A DNA stretch of 64,000 bases from positions 108,034,278 to 108,098,277 of the forward strand of contig CP136069.1 in NCBI GenBank assembly GCA_032622095.1. Direction: 5' to 3'. The number at the start of each line of letters is the position of its first letter. Position 1 is the stretch's first letter. A program made the translations under genes and the position numbers. Under the pieces are notes generated by a model. The model was given only the letters and a program-made list of their open reading frames with translations, made no database searches and was not told where the DNA came from. Of this stretch, positions 46,130 through 58,245 are shown one piece after another. Source of the DNA: Siphonodentalium dalli (Eukaryota > Mollusca > Scaphopoda > Gadilida > Siphonodentaliidae).

Positions 46130-48815
46130 CCCTTATATTTTCTAAGTGTACACTTTCACTGTAAGTGTAGTTCAGGTATACACTTATAGTACACTTGTAG
46201 CTTTTGTTTTTTTAATTCAGTACACTTGTACCACACTCACTTTTTTCGAAATGTACACTTATTTCGTAAGTGTAGTGTAAGTGTTGTAATAAGTGTACAC
46301 TTGCTCTACACTTTTGAGATTTTGAAAATCTTTGGGCATGCTGCCCACACTTACAGCTACACTTATGGTACTTTGAAAAGTTCTCTCTATACTTATGACA
46401 CACTGATGATACTTATACTTTTTAAATGTTTTGGGAACACTGCCCCACACTTAAAGGTACACTTATGGAACTTTGGAAAAATTTATCAACACTTATACCA
46501 CACTTATCAAACTTTGATATGGATATGTTCAGGAATACTGCTCAGAGCCTCGCATATTTGTACTATATAATTGCCGTCTTATATTAAATATGAACTTTTT
46601 CAATTTTGAAATTACGGTATTTCGTTTTTCTGTTATTTATATTCCGATAGTAATAAATTTTATGAATCTATTGTGCTAAAATAAAGATATATGAGTATGT
46701 ATATCTACAATTTATTAACTGCAAAATGTTTGTCATAGAAACAATGAAAATTTGTCGCTATCACGTATATTGAAATTTGCGTATTACTATATGAAAGCTT
46801 CAATGATTGTGTTTCCAAACACACCTGCATTCAAAAAACAACAACAAAAATGTCCATTACGAATATAGAAATGTTGTATGATACACGACGCAGATCAGAA
46901 TTAAGTATAATAAAAATCGTTTCTAAACCCGTAATTTTGACGTGCAATACTCCCAAATAGAATTATTTTTATCGGGGTTTTTTATGGCAAAACTTCGATA
47001 GTTAGCGTAATTTCGTGACAATAAAATAATGATGAACAGATAAAAATTGTTTTTAACATTCTCGGAGAAGTACAAATATGTACCTGCTATCTGTTTTTAA
47101 TTTAACGTAAAATGTATCAAAAATAACAAAGTTTAACTGTATATACATGTGATTATCGACCCACTGTAAATCTCCCAAAGGAAATGCTTGCGGCTTTCTG
47201 CCCACGTGTTCGTGTATGGGGAATTAAATCCCATCTCGCTGTGTGTAAACATTGTCCTCTGATGTCATCATTTTATTGGGAAAACCCGTCTAAATCAAGT
47301 GATATCCTAGAACTGAGCATACGATTGGCTAAATGCTAACACGTGACTGTGACCGTGACTACATGCGCATGCGCAGACCACATTCCGGTAATTCGGCGGT
47401 CAAGAAATCAAATTTAAATTTCATCTGCATTTTATTTGACAACAGCTTTCATTTACGAAAATAACGGCGAGAAAAGCCAAAACAATTCAACAATTTGGCA
47501 AAAAGAAGAAAGGAACTAAACACACTAGAGAAAGAACAGGTGGTAGGAGGCTGAATTCGGCAAATAATTACGCAAATACTTGAAATAGGCGAAGTTTGTT
47601 CCCAATTCGACCGGTGATCCTACAATGACACGATGACATTGAGAAATTAAATCATGTCAACAGTAAAGTCACACTGGATGCATACAGATTATAACCGATA
47701 GAAACGTGCGCTAAATTCAGATATACAACATACATTTATTTACAAGTGATAATTCTCAATCGGAGAGTGATGGCTGTCGTCCAGCTGATTCAGTGATTGA
47801 TCTCTCGCATGTTTCATTGTTGCCCAATGACAATGTTGGCAAGACCCGCCAGGAGGACTGATCACGGATTCAATTTCAATCATCTTGACGTCTTGTCCAA
47901 ATGCTTGTGATGCCGGACAAACTAATTTTGGCGGAGGGGTAGACTGGGCACACAGAGCACATTGGAATTTGGATCATCTCAGAGACAATGTGACATCAGA
48001 AGAAGAAAAAAATGACTCACTTACAGCTTTTTTGGCCAAAAAAAATGGAATCGGTCATGCCAACGTTTGCAAATTTCTCTCACTCACCGTGCTAAACTAA
48101 ACATCCCACAGCAGGCACTGCATGCTTTAAATGGGACATGGTACTGAATATGACATGGACATCATGACAAAAGTGGAGTAAAGACAAACGGGAAGAGACA
48201 AGCTTGAAGATACTTCAGCTCATTCAAACTTCGCATATCAGCACCAGATTTATGAAATATATTTATTGAGCCAAGGAACCTAATCGATAGATGATTTATA
48301 TATTAAAACATTATTAATATAATATAATAAAGTATTTTATCAGTCTAAATCATTGTGAATGTGATTCCCTTGATTAATGCATCAATTGCCATCTTTGATA
48401 GTGAAATTTAATATGTGCATGCCCATTTATGATATACACTTATTTTACTAATACATGTACTATACACTTATATAATACACTTGCATCACAATCACCATTG
48501 TAGTGATTGTACACTTAACACTTACAACCCAATTCAGAACTTACACTTATAAAACACTTGCAATTATTATACAGTTCTATTACACTTGCCAACATACACT
48601 TATACCACACTTTAGAATCATACACTTATATGACACTCACCTCATTTACATAGTTGGAACGTACACTTACTGTACACTTATGTTACACTTGCACTACACT
48701 TACTGCCACTGTTGGACTTGTACACTTGGTTGTAAGTGCACACTTAGAGGAAAAATTTTCCTACACTTATGCAACACTTATTTGACACTTATAACACACT
48801 TGGGAAATGTAAGGG
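46130..48815. mobile_element. 2.7-kb DNA transposon with ACACTTA iterons, TSD TG
   Basis: Termini CCCTTATATTTTCTAAGTGT and the complement of CCCTTACATTTCCCAAGTGT, flanked by TG at 46128-46129 and 48816-48817. The sub-terminal regions (46140-46530, 48430-48810) are packed with ACACTTA/TAAGTGT words. The uninterrupted sequence exists at about 58055 (GACCCAGTGACCTC). The central part has no transposase; one 71-codon frame (47885-48100) is unrecognised. Many short sub-terminal words and a 2-3 bp duplication recall CACTA-like elements, but the ends are not CACTA. Confidence 0.87.
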
Positions 48816-49017
48816 TGACCTCATTTGAACAAATCTGAATAAGAGTCACCTAGGAAACATCCACACCAAATATGAACCAATTCGGTCCAATGGAACTTCA
48901 GAAGATGTTCAAAGAATTGTTGACGGGCGGATGGACGCCCGGACGGACGGATGGACAGACGACGGACGAGGAGTGATGACTATAGCTCCACCGGGGACTT
49001 CGTCTCAGGTGAGCTAA

Positions 49018-49630
49018 AAAAGCACATGAAATTATCTACTGGTTTGTTTGGGTGTATAAAACTTACAAGCATGCATATGCCAGTGTGTATAAGGAACTTC
49101 AAAGTTGGGGGCAATTTGAATACTGAGGTGTGGTACCTCAGTCAAGGTGTAGCCTGTGGTACCATTTTCAGTGTGGTGTGGGACTTTATATTTTGATGCA
49201 ATTGAGGGGTGTCTGAGGAACATTTACCCCTGTGCAATGTGTCTGAGGCGCATGTGAGATATCCTGCCAGTGGAGGTGTGTCTTTGGTCCCGAGGTGTAT
49301 GACCAAATATTCAAGTGAGGTTTGAATTAATATCATACAAGTTATGTTATTATAAAGTCATAGAAAAGCCCTATTATGGTGTTCGTCTTGGGCCTGTTGA
49401 TATGTCAATATTGTGCCCTGTGCCACCACAATCTAAACTGAGAGAATAATTGCAAGAGAGCTGTATAGTTGAGTGCCTGGAGGCATTTGTTTGGCCACAT
49501 TGACAATACTTATCATATTATTGTGCTACATTAACTGTTTATTTGCAATATACATGGACAGCCTTAACACAAGTATAAAGAGTAAGCATTTATGTACTTC
49601 TTAACTGTTTGGGAAAAAAATAATAAAATG
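49018..49630. other. Unassigned intron sequence
   Basis: Contains diverged GAGGTGTG words (49120-49310). No gene recognised. Confidence 0.4.
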
Positions 49631-49635
49631 TTACC

Positions 49636-50443
49636 AAAAAAAAAAAAATCCCTACCTACCTACCTGGAATTTTTTGGAACCGTAATAGGAAACAAATAAG
49701 GTTTTTTTTTGGCCTGAGCAGTCAATAGAAAGATAAAGGAAAGTCAAAAAGTAAATGGATTGTATTGTGTAAATGAAATTCATTTCATTTCAAAGATTTC
49801 TCCACTAAATGTGGGCTGCTGGGTGTACCGATGGATTCAAATGTGAAATCCAAGATGGCTCCAGGCGCATGTTTTTTAACAAACTTTGGAAGAATTAGAC
49901 AACTTCCACCTAGAGGGAATACCAAAGAAACCATACGAAGTTTGGATGAGGGATGAGAGATGTGGTTGGTGGGTGTATCAAAGGATGTTAGTTATGAAAA
50001 GAGTCAAATCCAATATGGCCACTGGCGACCATGTTTTTTTAACGAAATTCGGAAAATATCGTGGCTCCCATCTAGAGGTCATCCCAAAGATACTTTTGAA
50101 GTTTGGTGACGATCGGATGAGGGATGTGGACTGTAGGTTGTGCTGAAGGATTTAGCCATGCAAAGAGTAAAATCCACTGGCAGCCATGTTTTTGAATTAA
50201 TTTTGGAAAATATCGTTGGCTCACATCTAGAGGTCACCCTAAAGATGCATATGAATGTTTGGTGATGATCGGGCGAGGGATGTGGTCGGTAGGGTGTGCC
50301 AAAGAATTTAGTCATGCAAAGAGTAAAATACAAGATGGCTGCCATCAGCCATGTTTTTAATCGAGAATCATTCAATTTTGGTAGCTCTCATCTAGAGGTG
50401 ATGCTATTATAATAACGCCTGTAAATTTGCAAAACATTTCTCA
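49636..50443 (+). repeat. Family A element, left part before the 8.1-kb insertion
   Basis: Preceded by the small GGAAACARAKA repeat. Core units at 49850, 50010 and 50330, ending AAAACATTTCTCA at 50443. It continues at 58537 with CTCAGATATATGTGGGCTGC. Confidence 0.85.
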
Positions 50444-50581
50444 CGGAGCATGTCAAAACATTTTTTGCATATGCGAAAAAAATGCGATAAAAGTGCAAAA
50501 ATGTGGTGTCATTGACGTTGTTTTTTCGACATTATCAGAGTTTTTTGTCATTATCACACGCTGTAACATTGTACGTTTTCG

Positions 50582-50929
50582 TCATTTTCGCCGTCTTGAT
50601 TCGATGTTTTCGCAATTATCGCAGTTTTGTTTCGCAGTTTTGCTCAAATGTTCGCTGTTTTGTTTCAACATGTTTTCGCAGTGTTTGTTTTCATCAAGTT
50701 CGCAGCATTGTTCTGTCAATATTGCTGTAGTGTCGATATGATCGTTTGTGTTACGCCATAATTGTTCCATTTTAGACAGCGTATTACAGCGTATACTGGT
50801 ACCGGTACTGAAATTGTCTTTTAATGTTTCCAAAGCCGCCTGAACAAACCAAAGATTTGCCACTTTCTGAATAATTATATCGTTTGCATCAACTTTGCTG
50901 TTCAATTTGAATAGAGAAATTAAAACCAC
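50582..50929 (-). CDS. 115-codon hypothetical frame in the left end of the 8.1-kb element
   Basis: Minus-strand frame. Its N-terminal half (IIIQKVANLWFVQAALETLK) looks protein-like; the C-terminal half simply translates the terminal repeat (Cys/Asn/Lys-rich). No family recognised. It may be the tail of a former transposase or chance. Confidence 0.2.
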   Translation of the reverse strand: MVLISLFKLNSKVDANDIIIQKVANLWFVQAALETLKDNFSTGTSIRCNTLSKMEQLWRNTNDHIDTTAILTEQCCELDENKHCENMLKQNSEHLSKTAKQNCDNCENIESRRRK

Positions 50930-51249
50930 GTGTGTGTGTTATGTTGCCAACAAGAAGAGCGGGTCAATCGGCAGTTTATTGGAAGAGCCAGTATAATTGA
51001 TGGAAGAGCCAGACCAATCCAGTGATAGAATCAGTCACTCAAGACTCAAGAGCCTCACCCAAATAAGGAAGTTGAATTTATTTATATTTTTATTGATATT
51101 GGGAATCGTAGGGATTATTATTTAAGAGATGAGTAATACCATCGCACCAGATAAATAAACAACGTGTTATCCGAATAGCAGATACAATTTGCCTTGAAAT
51201 GTTACCTATTTCGGCGGTGTTCAAGAAATTCGAGGTAACAAAATGCCTA

Positions 51250-52678
51250 ATGAAAGTGTCAATGACACTGAAGCTCAACTTGGAAAGGGAATAATTTCAT
51301 GTGTTAAAGTCAATGGAGTGATTAGGATTTGTGGAAAGTTGAAAGGCCTAGTTATGCAAAGAGTAAAATCTGGCAGCCATGTTTTTTTGCCAAATGATCC
51401 CAAAAAGACTCGTCCCCATTTACATGTCATTATTAACATCCAGTACAAATTTTATGATGATCTGACAAATGATACAACCTGTAGCCTGTGTCAAAGGATT
51501 TAGTCATGCAAAGAGTAAAATCCAAGATGGCTGCTGGCAGCCATGTTTTTTGGCCAAATGACTCCAAAATGGATAATTCCCATCTACATGTCATTGTTAA
51601 CATCTGTAACAAATATCATGAAGATCTGACCAAAGGCCATGCCAAAGGATTTATTCATGCAAAAAGTTAAATCCAAGATGGCTTCTGGTGGCCATTTGTT
51701 TTGGCCGAATGACCCCAAAATGACTCGTTGCCATCTACATGTCAATATTAACATCCTTGACAAATTTCATGATGATCGGACGAGCAGTATGACCTGTAGC
51801 CCGCGCCAATGGATTGAATTTTGAAATCCAAAATGGTGGCTGGTGGCCATGTTTTTTGCCGAATGACCCCAAAATAACTCGTTCCCATCTACATGACAAT
51901 GTCAACATTCATGACAAATTTCATAAAGATCGGACCAAAGGTACGACCTGTAGCCCGTGCTAATTGATTGAATTTTGAAATCCAAGATGGCCACTGGCGG
52001 CCATGTTGTTTGTCCGAATGACCCCATAATGACTCGTTCCCATCTACATTCCAATTTCAACAGCCATGACAAATTTCATGATGATCAGACTAAAGGTACG
52101 ACCTGTAGCCCGTGCTAAAGGATTTAGTCATACAAAGAGTAAAATCCAAAATGGTTGCTGGCGGCCATGTTTTTTTGCCGAATGACCCCAAAATGACCTG
52201 TTCCCATCTACATGTCATTGTTAACATCCATGACACATTTTATGATGATCCGACCAAAGGTACGACCTGTAGGCCGTGCCAAAGAATTTAGTCATGCAAA
52301 GAGTAAATTTAAGATGGCTGCCATGTTTTGGGCCGAATGACCCCAAAATTACTCGTTCCCATCTACATGTCAATATTAACATCCATGACAAATTTCATGA
52401 TGATCAGACGAACAGTACGACCTGTAGCCCGTGCTAATGGATTGAATATTGAAATCCAAGATGGCAACTGGCAGCCATATTTTTTTCCCGAAGGAACCCA
52501 AAATGACTCGTTCCCATCTACATGTCAATGTCAACAGCTATGACAAATTTCATAATGATCCAACTAAAGGTACGACCTGTAGCCCGTGCTAAAGGAGATT
52601 GTTGACGCATCACGCACACACACACGGACGACAAAGCCATGGCAATAGCTCAAACTTTACAAAGTAAAGTTGAGCTAA
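51250..52678 (+). repeat. Complete family A element, second core flavour
   Basis: 5' palindrome AGTGTCAATGACACT (51255-51269), AAGCTCAACTTGG, about eight units of roughly 155-165 bp (TCCAAGATGGCTGCTGGC, GGCCGAATGACCCCAAAATG, CTACATGTCAATRTTAACAT, GACCTGTAGCCCGTGC). The 3' end has GATTGTTGACGCATCACG, a CACACA/ACGGACG run, the hairpin ACTTTAC, AAA, GTAAAGT and TGAGCTAA. AGCTCAACTT near the 5' end is the exact complement of AAGTTGAGCT at the 3' end. The best preserved example in the window. Confidence 0.92.
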
Positions 52679-52892
52679 TAAAATTATCAATAACCGAACG
52701 CAACAAATTCACAGCTAATTTCGCCCTGTTGTCTACCTGGACGTTACCTGTGAGGGCTGTCCCGGGTAACGTCACAGGTATACGTCAAATCACGTCATTG
52801 AGGGTTAAAGAGAAGCACCAGCTACCGATCAAAATACGTAGATTTGAAGTCAGCACAAGAAATTTACAAGGTCAGCTGGCGAGGATCACTTA

Positions 52893-54882
52893 GGGGTCAT
52901 CTCAAAACTAAAATCGGTAAAATGGGCAAAAACACCGATTTTCCCGATTGATAACGCTTTGTGGAAGTCATTTCTACCGATAAAATACCGATTACAACGT
53001 AGAAACGACGTTTTTGAACAACGCGTCGATCGGTGAAATCGGTACCGATTTTTCCGATTACGTCAATTTGTGACGGTCACAATCGGTACCGAATCTACCG
53101 ATCAGAACGTACGTTTCAAAATAACGTCGCCTGACTTCTTCGGTATCGCCGTAGACTATTGGTCTAGCAACACATGTTTTTTTATGTATATATTATCAAG
53201 TTAATAGACCTACCGGTACCACGAACGCCTGTGTTATATAGGCGACCATTCATTCATTGTCAAATCTTTCGACTGGTATTTGTGATGTAATTGGTATAAA
53301 TAATCACGAAATGACAGTCACAATGCTATGCCAAATGTGCAGTTTCAATCAATCATAGCCTGATAATGAAGTATTTATATCAGCTAATTACGTATTAGGT
53401 AATTTTCGTGCGACAAAGACACGCCTATTTTAAGTTTGATCGACAGCTGTTGTTTTAACTAATTGTCGTAGAGCCAACTCACTCACGTTTTAGTTGGGAT
53501 AAAAAAATAGATCCATGCACTGGTGATTTGTAAAGAAACAAATAGAGAAAAGATATCCTTACCCAAATTAAAACATAATTAGTGATTCAAAAGAATAAAA
53601 TGGTCAATTTAAGCGAGTCGCCGGAACATTTTTAAAGAAAATGACGGGGTTCTCCGAAAACGGATACCTACTCAGTGCGCGTGCCAGGTGGTAAAGGTAC
53701 CACGAATCTGTTTACGTTTTGACAAACACATGCTTTCGAGTGTCTGTATTACAAGATCCCGCACACGTCATGTGTACATTCTGTTCTGAGTGTTCTGTTC
53801 TTGTAGTCCTTCCTTTGCACGAGGAGCACCCCACATATAATGGGTAACAATATTGATCTCGTAAAAAAAAGAGTCTACTCCAGTCTGGCCCGGTAGCATG
53901 GATGCATAGACTACCTTTGCCCCCCCCCCCCCCAACCTCGAAGAGAGATCGCGATCATCTAGCAAAAAACAAATTAAAAACCCACCCCAGCGTGTCTGGA
54001 GACCCATTCGCATAGGAATAGAATGGCAACTTGGATTCATATATGCGATTAATTTGGGGAGATTAACATTAGATCTGTCGATACATGAAGATTATAGAAA
54101 CGCGACACACACATGAATCTGCCGGGTAAACATGAGCGACATGCGATGGGCGGAGCTTTACGGGATTCAGCCAATCACGCAACGAATAGATAAACAGTGA
54201 AGAAATATCACAATACATTCTGATACATTGCAGATAAAATACGTTAATATGTTAAACAATTAGTAATATTAAATTGAATGTGTATGCAGATTATGCTAAA
54301 ATGGTAATTGATATGACAATCAATGATGATTAAAGTGTAATTTGATGAGATGAAAGTTGAGTGAAAATCATACAATTTATCAATTTATGTGCATATGTGA
54401 AGTACGGATTCGGAAACGAAAAAAATATTTCCGATGAGAATAATTGTTACTGCCAATTAATCTAATAATACCTAAAAGAATGCAAATAAACCACTATCTG
54501 ATTTGTTTTTCGATGGAAAATCCACGACCATTTGGGCCCTAGATCTATGTAGGCCTATAACAAAAATCGAACATCTCAATCGGTACCGATTTCACCGAGT
54601 GTTTTTGCAACTACGGCGTTAACTTTTTCATACATGTACAACAACAAATCGAACGTTAAAAGTTTCAATAAATCGGTACCGATTTCACAGATTGACTTAC
54701 CGACTGCGACGTAATGCGTTCACTCATGGATATTGATCGGTAAAATCGGTACCGATTTTACCGTTAATGACGCTACTAACGTGATTACGCTGTCAGACTT
54801 TACCGATTATTTTCCGATTCAAAAGGCTTGAATACAATCGGTAAATGGCAATCGGTACCGATTGGAGTTTTGAGATGACCCC
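52893..54882. mobile_element. PIF/Harbinger-type non-autonomous element, TSD TTA
   Basis: Perfect 17-bp terminal repeats GGGGTCATCTCAAAACT and complement, flanked by TTA (52890-52892, 54883-54885). The restored target is CACTTAGTG within a longer palindrome (GATCAC, TTA, GTGATC). TWA duplications and a CWCTTAGWG target are known for PIF/Harbinger elements. AATCGGTACCGATT palindromes lie near both ends (for example 53037, 54671, 54747). No transposase or Myb-like frame in its 1990 bp, so it depends on another copy. Confidence 0.92.
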
Positions 54883-54885
54883 TTA

Positions 54886-56130
54886 GTGATCAATAATATT
54901 TTCCACCCAGCATCAAATGCCGTAGCATTATTGATACGAACATTCGAAAAATTGAATCGTTTATGCAAATAAATATAAGATTCGCCCATCAGTTTTGGCG
55001 CATCCATGTTTACCTGTCCAGAGGGGACATATGATCATGCACTCTGGTTTCTATAATTATACTTTCGTTTTCGCAATATAAGTATACACGAAATCATTGT
55101 TAGATAGATATCGGAAGCGCAGTGCTATTAATTCGTCGGCGACTTTTAATTTCAAATCTACACATTTTATTCAATGTATATCAGCGATCAGATGCTATAA
55201 AATTAAGTTAATATACAAAACCGAATATAATAGTTTTTTAAATTGGAATTTCCACGAATTGCACGTGCTCAGATTTCCCTGTTATGTTGTGCTATTTTTA
55301 GCACTGTAATTTCCCAGACCAATCCTAGTTTCGTTTGTGGGTACCATTGACTGGCAGAGGAGTTGAGTGTTATATTTTTCTCGATTCTTTATTGAATAAA
55401 TAATTAAAACATGGATAATGATATACATACCATTATAAAACAATGAACTTAGGGGGTATGGCTCTATGTCTGGCGTTGATACAACATGATGAGGGCTTGT
55501 TCTATATCGGACCTATTGCTGCAAATGCTGGATGGACGGCTGTCGCTCCCATTGTGGGTGGGTGCAGCTGGTTTCAATTTCTGTGTGATTTCATCTTTTT
55601 TCTATTGATTGTGAAACCCCTAACATGTTCGCAATGTCGACCTGTGTAAACTGCTGGTCTAATAATTTCCCAACTGCGTATATGTCCGCTAACGATAGAT
55701 CTATTCGATTTCATCATGGTTTCGTAGCCATGATTGAACTGATATTATGACATCAAGTCGCTTGATTTGGGATTTTATATATCAAATGTGTTGTTTTAAC
55801 CAACGAGTTAAACCATTGTTCACTAATTGAGAAGACATCACAACAACAACAACAAAACTGTCGCACAGTTCACGCATATTTGTGAGGGACCGGTATACGT
55901 CATAGGTTTGTATAGCCTTTTGCTAAATGTCACCCCTGCACACATTTGGAATGAGTTGACTATTGTTTAATTAGGCCTTATGCGAACTCATAGCTATCAA
56001 AACAGTCGAACTGTCAAGTCGTTGTTAACCGCATAGAGTTGTTTGTATGGCCTTTGGCTGAACTTTATTTTTCCTTCACACAATTCAGCCAATCAAAATT
56101 CAGCTGGCATCTGATTACGCAGAAGGCAAA
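54886..56130. other. Original body of the 8.1-kb element
   Basis: Sequence between the Harbinger-type and family F insertions. It holds the short minus-strand remnants described separately (54819-55007 region and 55594-55710). No intact gene. Confidence 0.5.
55594..55710 (-). pseudogene. Helix-turn-helix remnant of a transposase
   Basis: 39 codons between stops containing ADIYAVGKLLDQQFTQ and VDIANMLGVSQSIEKR. This follows the pattern of the first HTH in Tc1/mariner- or pogo-like transposases (a 'G.s..eIA..lgvS.stV' pattern). It is bounded by TGA on both sides, and the continuing frame is broken. A second minus-strand fragment nearer the left (ATG at 55007, MDAPKLMGESYIYLHKRF) may belong to the same former gene but is not recognised. 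No DDE residues seen. Confidence 0.45.
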
Positions 56131-56138
56131 AATACAAG

Positions 56139-58245
56139 ACAGTCAATGACTGTGGGGTCGCTCACCAGACTGCAAAGACTGATAAGACTGGGACTTTGGA
56201 GACCACAACAGTCAGAACTTTTCATAATCACTTTAAAAGAAGTAGATCTAAACAGGATATGTGGCTAGAGAGGCTTCATGAATGTAGATCAGTGAATATC
56301 AAATTACCAAATCTACAAAATCTACCTTGAAATTACCAAATCTAACTTGAAATTACCAACTGTACACTAGTGATCACCCACTCCTCCAGCTCAAGAAGTC
56401 CCCTCTCGCCCGGGGCCCAGACTCCCAAGTCTTAGGTTGAAATTTCACAACCGACATCTCAAACTTTTTCAATTGTTGGAAATTTTCAATCTCACAAGCG
56501 CTTTATATAAAACCATTTAGACATGATTAAAGCCCAATTATCCAAGGACCCAAAAACACTATATGTATGTCATATTAATCAGTCAGGTAGTTCCAAGGTA
56601 GACGTTTTAATGAATTTTGTATTTTAATGATTTTTTAGACACAAAAGTCCCCATAGTCCTGTCATTTCTTAACGGGTTGACCTCATGTTAACAGATCTGA
56701 ATCTCAGTCACTAAAGGATCCTCCATACTATATGGTCCAACCTCTCTTGAGAAGACATTATAAGTATTACTATAGAGACATACAGTTATGTCCCTGGTCC
56801 CACCCTATTTAACCTGGTGACCCCATCTGCATAAATTTGAATCCCAGACACCAAAGAACCCTTCATACTAAATATCAGTAAAATAAACCTGACGGTCCGT
56901 GTAAAGGAAGCATATTAAGAGGAAAACTGTCCTTTGCTTGGCCCCTATTTGACCAGGATGACCCCATTTGAACAAATCTGAACTACAGTCACAAAAGGAC
57001 CCTTCATACCAAATATGAACCAATTCAACCTGATGGTACACGAGAAGTCGTTTTTAAGAATTACTATGGAGGGCAAGAGTTATGGCCCTGGCTTCACAAC
57101 CATTTGACAGAGTGACCTCACTTGAACAAATCTGAATGTGAGTCACCTAGGGAACATCCACACCAAATATGAACCCATTCAGTCTTATGACCTAGAGAAG
57201 ATGTTCAAAGAATTGTTGGCAGATGGATGGACGGACAGACAGATGAACAGGTAACAGATGAGAAGTGATAGCTTCTTCTCATAAGAGCTTCAAATTTGCA
57301 TTTCATTGAACAAATCTGTCAGTCACCCCCCCCCCCCCCCCAACACTGTGGGGACATCCCTGTGAGAATATGACATACAACATTTATTTGACTACATTAG
57401 CTTAACAAAATTCCCATGACCTTGAGAGCAAGTGCATTCTGAGAATTATATTCCATTCATCAAGCCATCGGCTACCAGTGTCTGAGAGGTGTTGACATAG
57501 ATAATTAGGTTTTAACGACTGCACATACAGCTTTTTGATACTCCTACAGCTGTGATCAAAACAAGGATTTTAATGGGGTGAACAAGGAAGAGATAACATG
57601 GTATGATATAGTGTGGTGTGGCAGGGACAGGAGGTGGGGTGGGGGAGGGTGGGGTTGGGTAGCTGTGATATGTCTAAAAAAATCAAAGGTCAAAATGCAA
57701 AAATGTTATTATGTTTTTTAGAGTTATGTCCCTGGCTCTGCCCCTATTTGACCCAGTGATCCCATTTGAACAAATCTGAACCCCAGTCACCCAAGGTCTC
57801 TCTGTACCAAATATAAGCTAAATCGGCCAAATATTTGTTTAGAAGAAGTCATTGTAAGAATTACTATGAGTTATGGCCCTGGTTTCTCAACTAATTGACC
57901 GGGTGACCTCATTTGAACAAATCTGAACACCAGTCACCCAAGGACCCTCCATACCAGATATTAGCTAAATCGGCCCAATGGTTCTGAACAAGATGTCGTT
58001 GTAAGAATTACTATGGAAGAATAGAGTTATGGCCCTGGCTTCGCAACTATTTGACCCAGTGACCTCATTTGAACAAATCTGAATGAGAGTCACCTAGGGG
58101 ACATCCACACCAAATATGAACCAATTCGGTCTTCCGGTTTCAGAGGAGAAGATGTTCAAAGAATTGTTGACGGATGGACGGACGGACGGACGGACGAGGA
58201 GTGATGACTATAGCTCCACCAGAGACTTCGTCTCAGGTGAGCTAA
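56139..58245 (+). repeat. Family F element, complete
   Basis: Palindrome ACAGTCAATGACTGT (56139-56153), GGTCGCTCACC, core units (GACCCC or GACCTC words at 56819, 56960, 57114 and on), a C run at 57326-57341, ACGGACGGACGG and the terminal hairpin with GAGCTAA (CTAA 58242-58245). Its 5' half matches 43151-43990 closely. Confidence 0.88.

Larger units (their letters stand above)
43151..49017 (+). repeat. Family F element with two internal additions
   Basis: 5' palindrome ACAGTCAATGACTGT (43157-43171), GGTCGCTCACC, then core units of about 140-155 bp (GACCTCATTTGAACAAATCT, CACCAAATATGAACCC, GAGTTATGGCCCTGG). It ends with ACGG runs and the hairpin CACC, GGAGAC/GTCTC, GGTG and GAGCTAA (CTAA 49014-49017). 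The hairpin array (44283-45300) and the 2.7-kb transposon (46130-48815) are later additions. Frames such as 43112-43498 are repeat-derived. Confidence 0.85.

Noticed and set aside
47885-48100. 71-codon frame as a captured gene in the 2.7-kb transposon
   Set aside because: No recognisable motif, no conserved partner in the window, and length within chance expectation; kept only as a note under the element.
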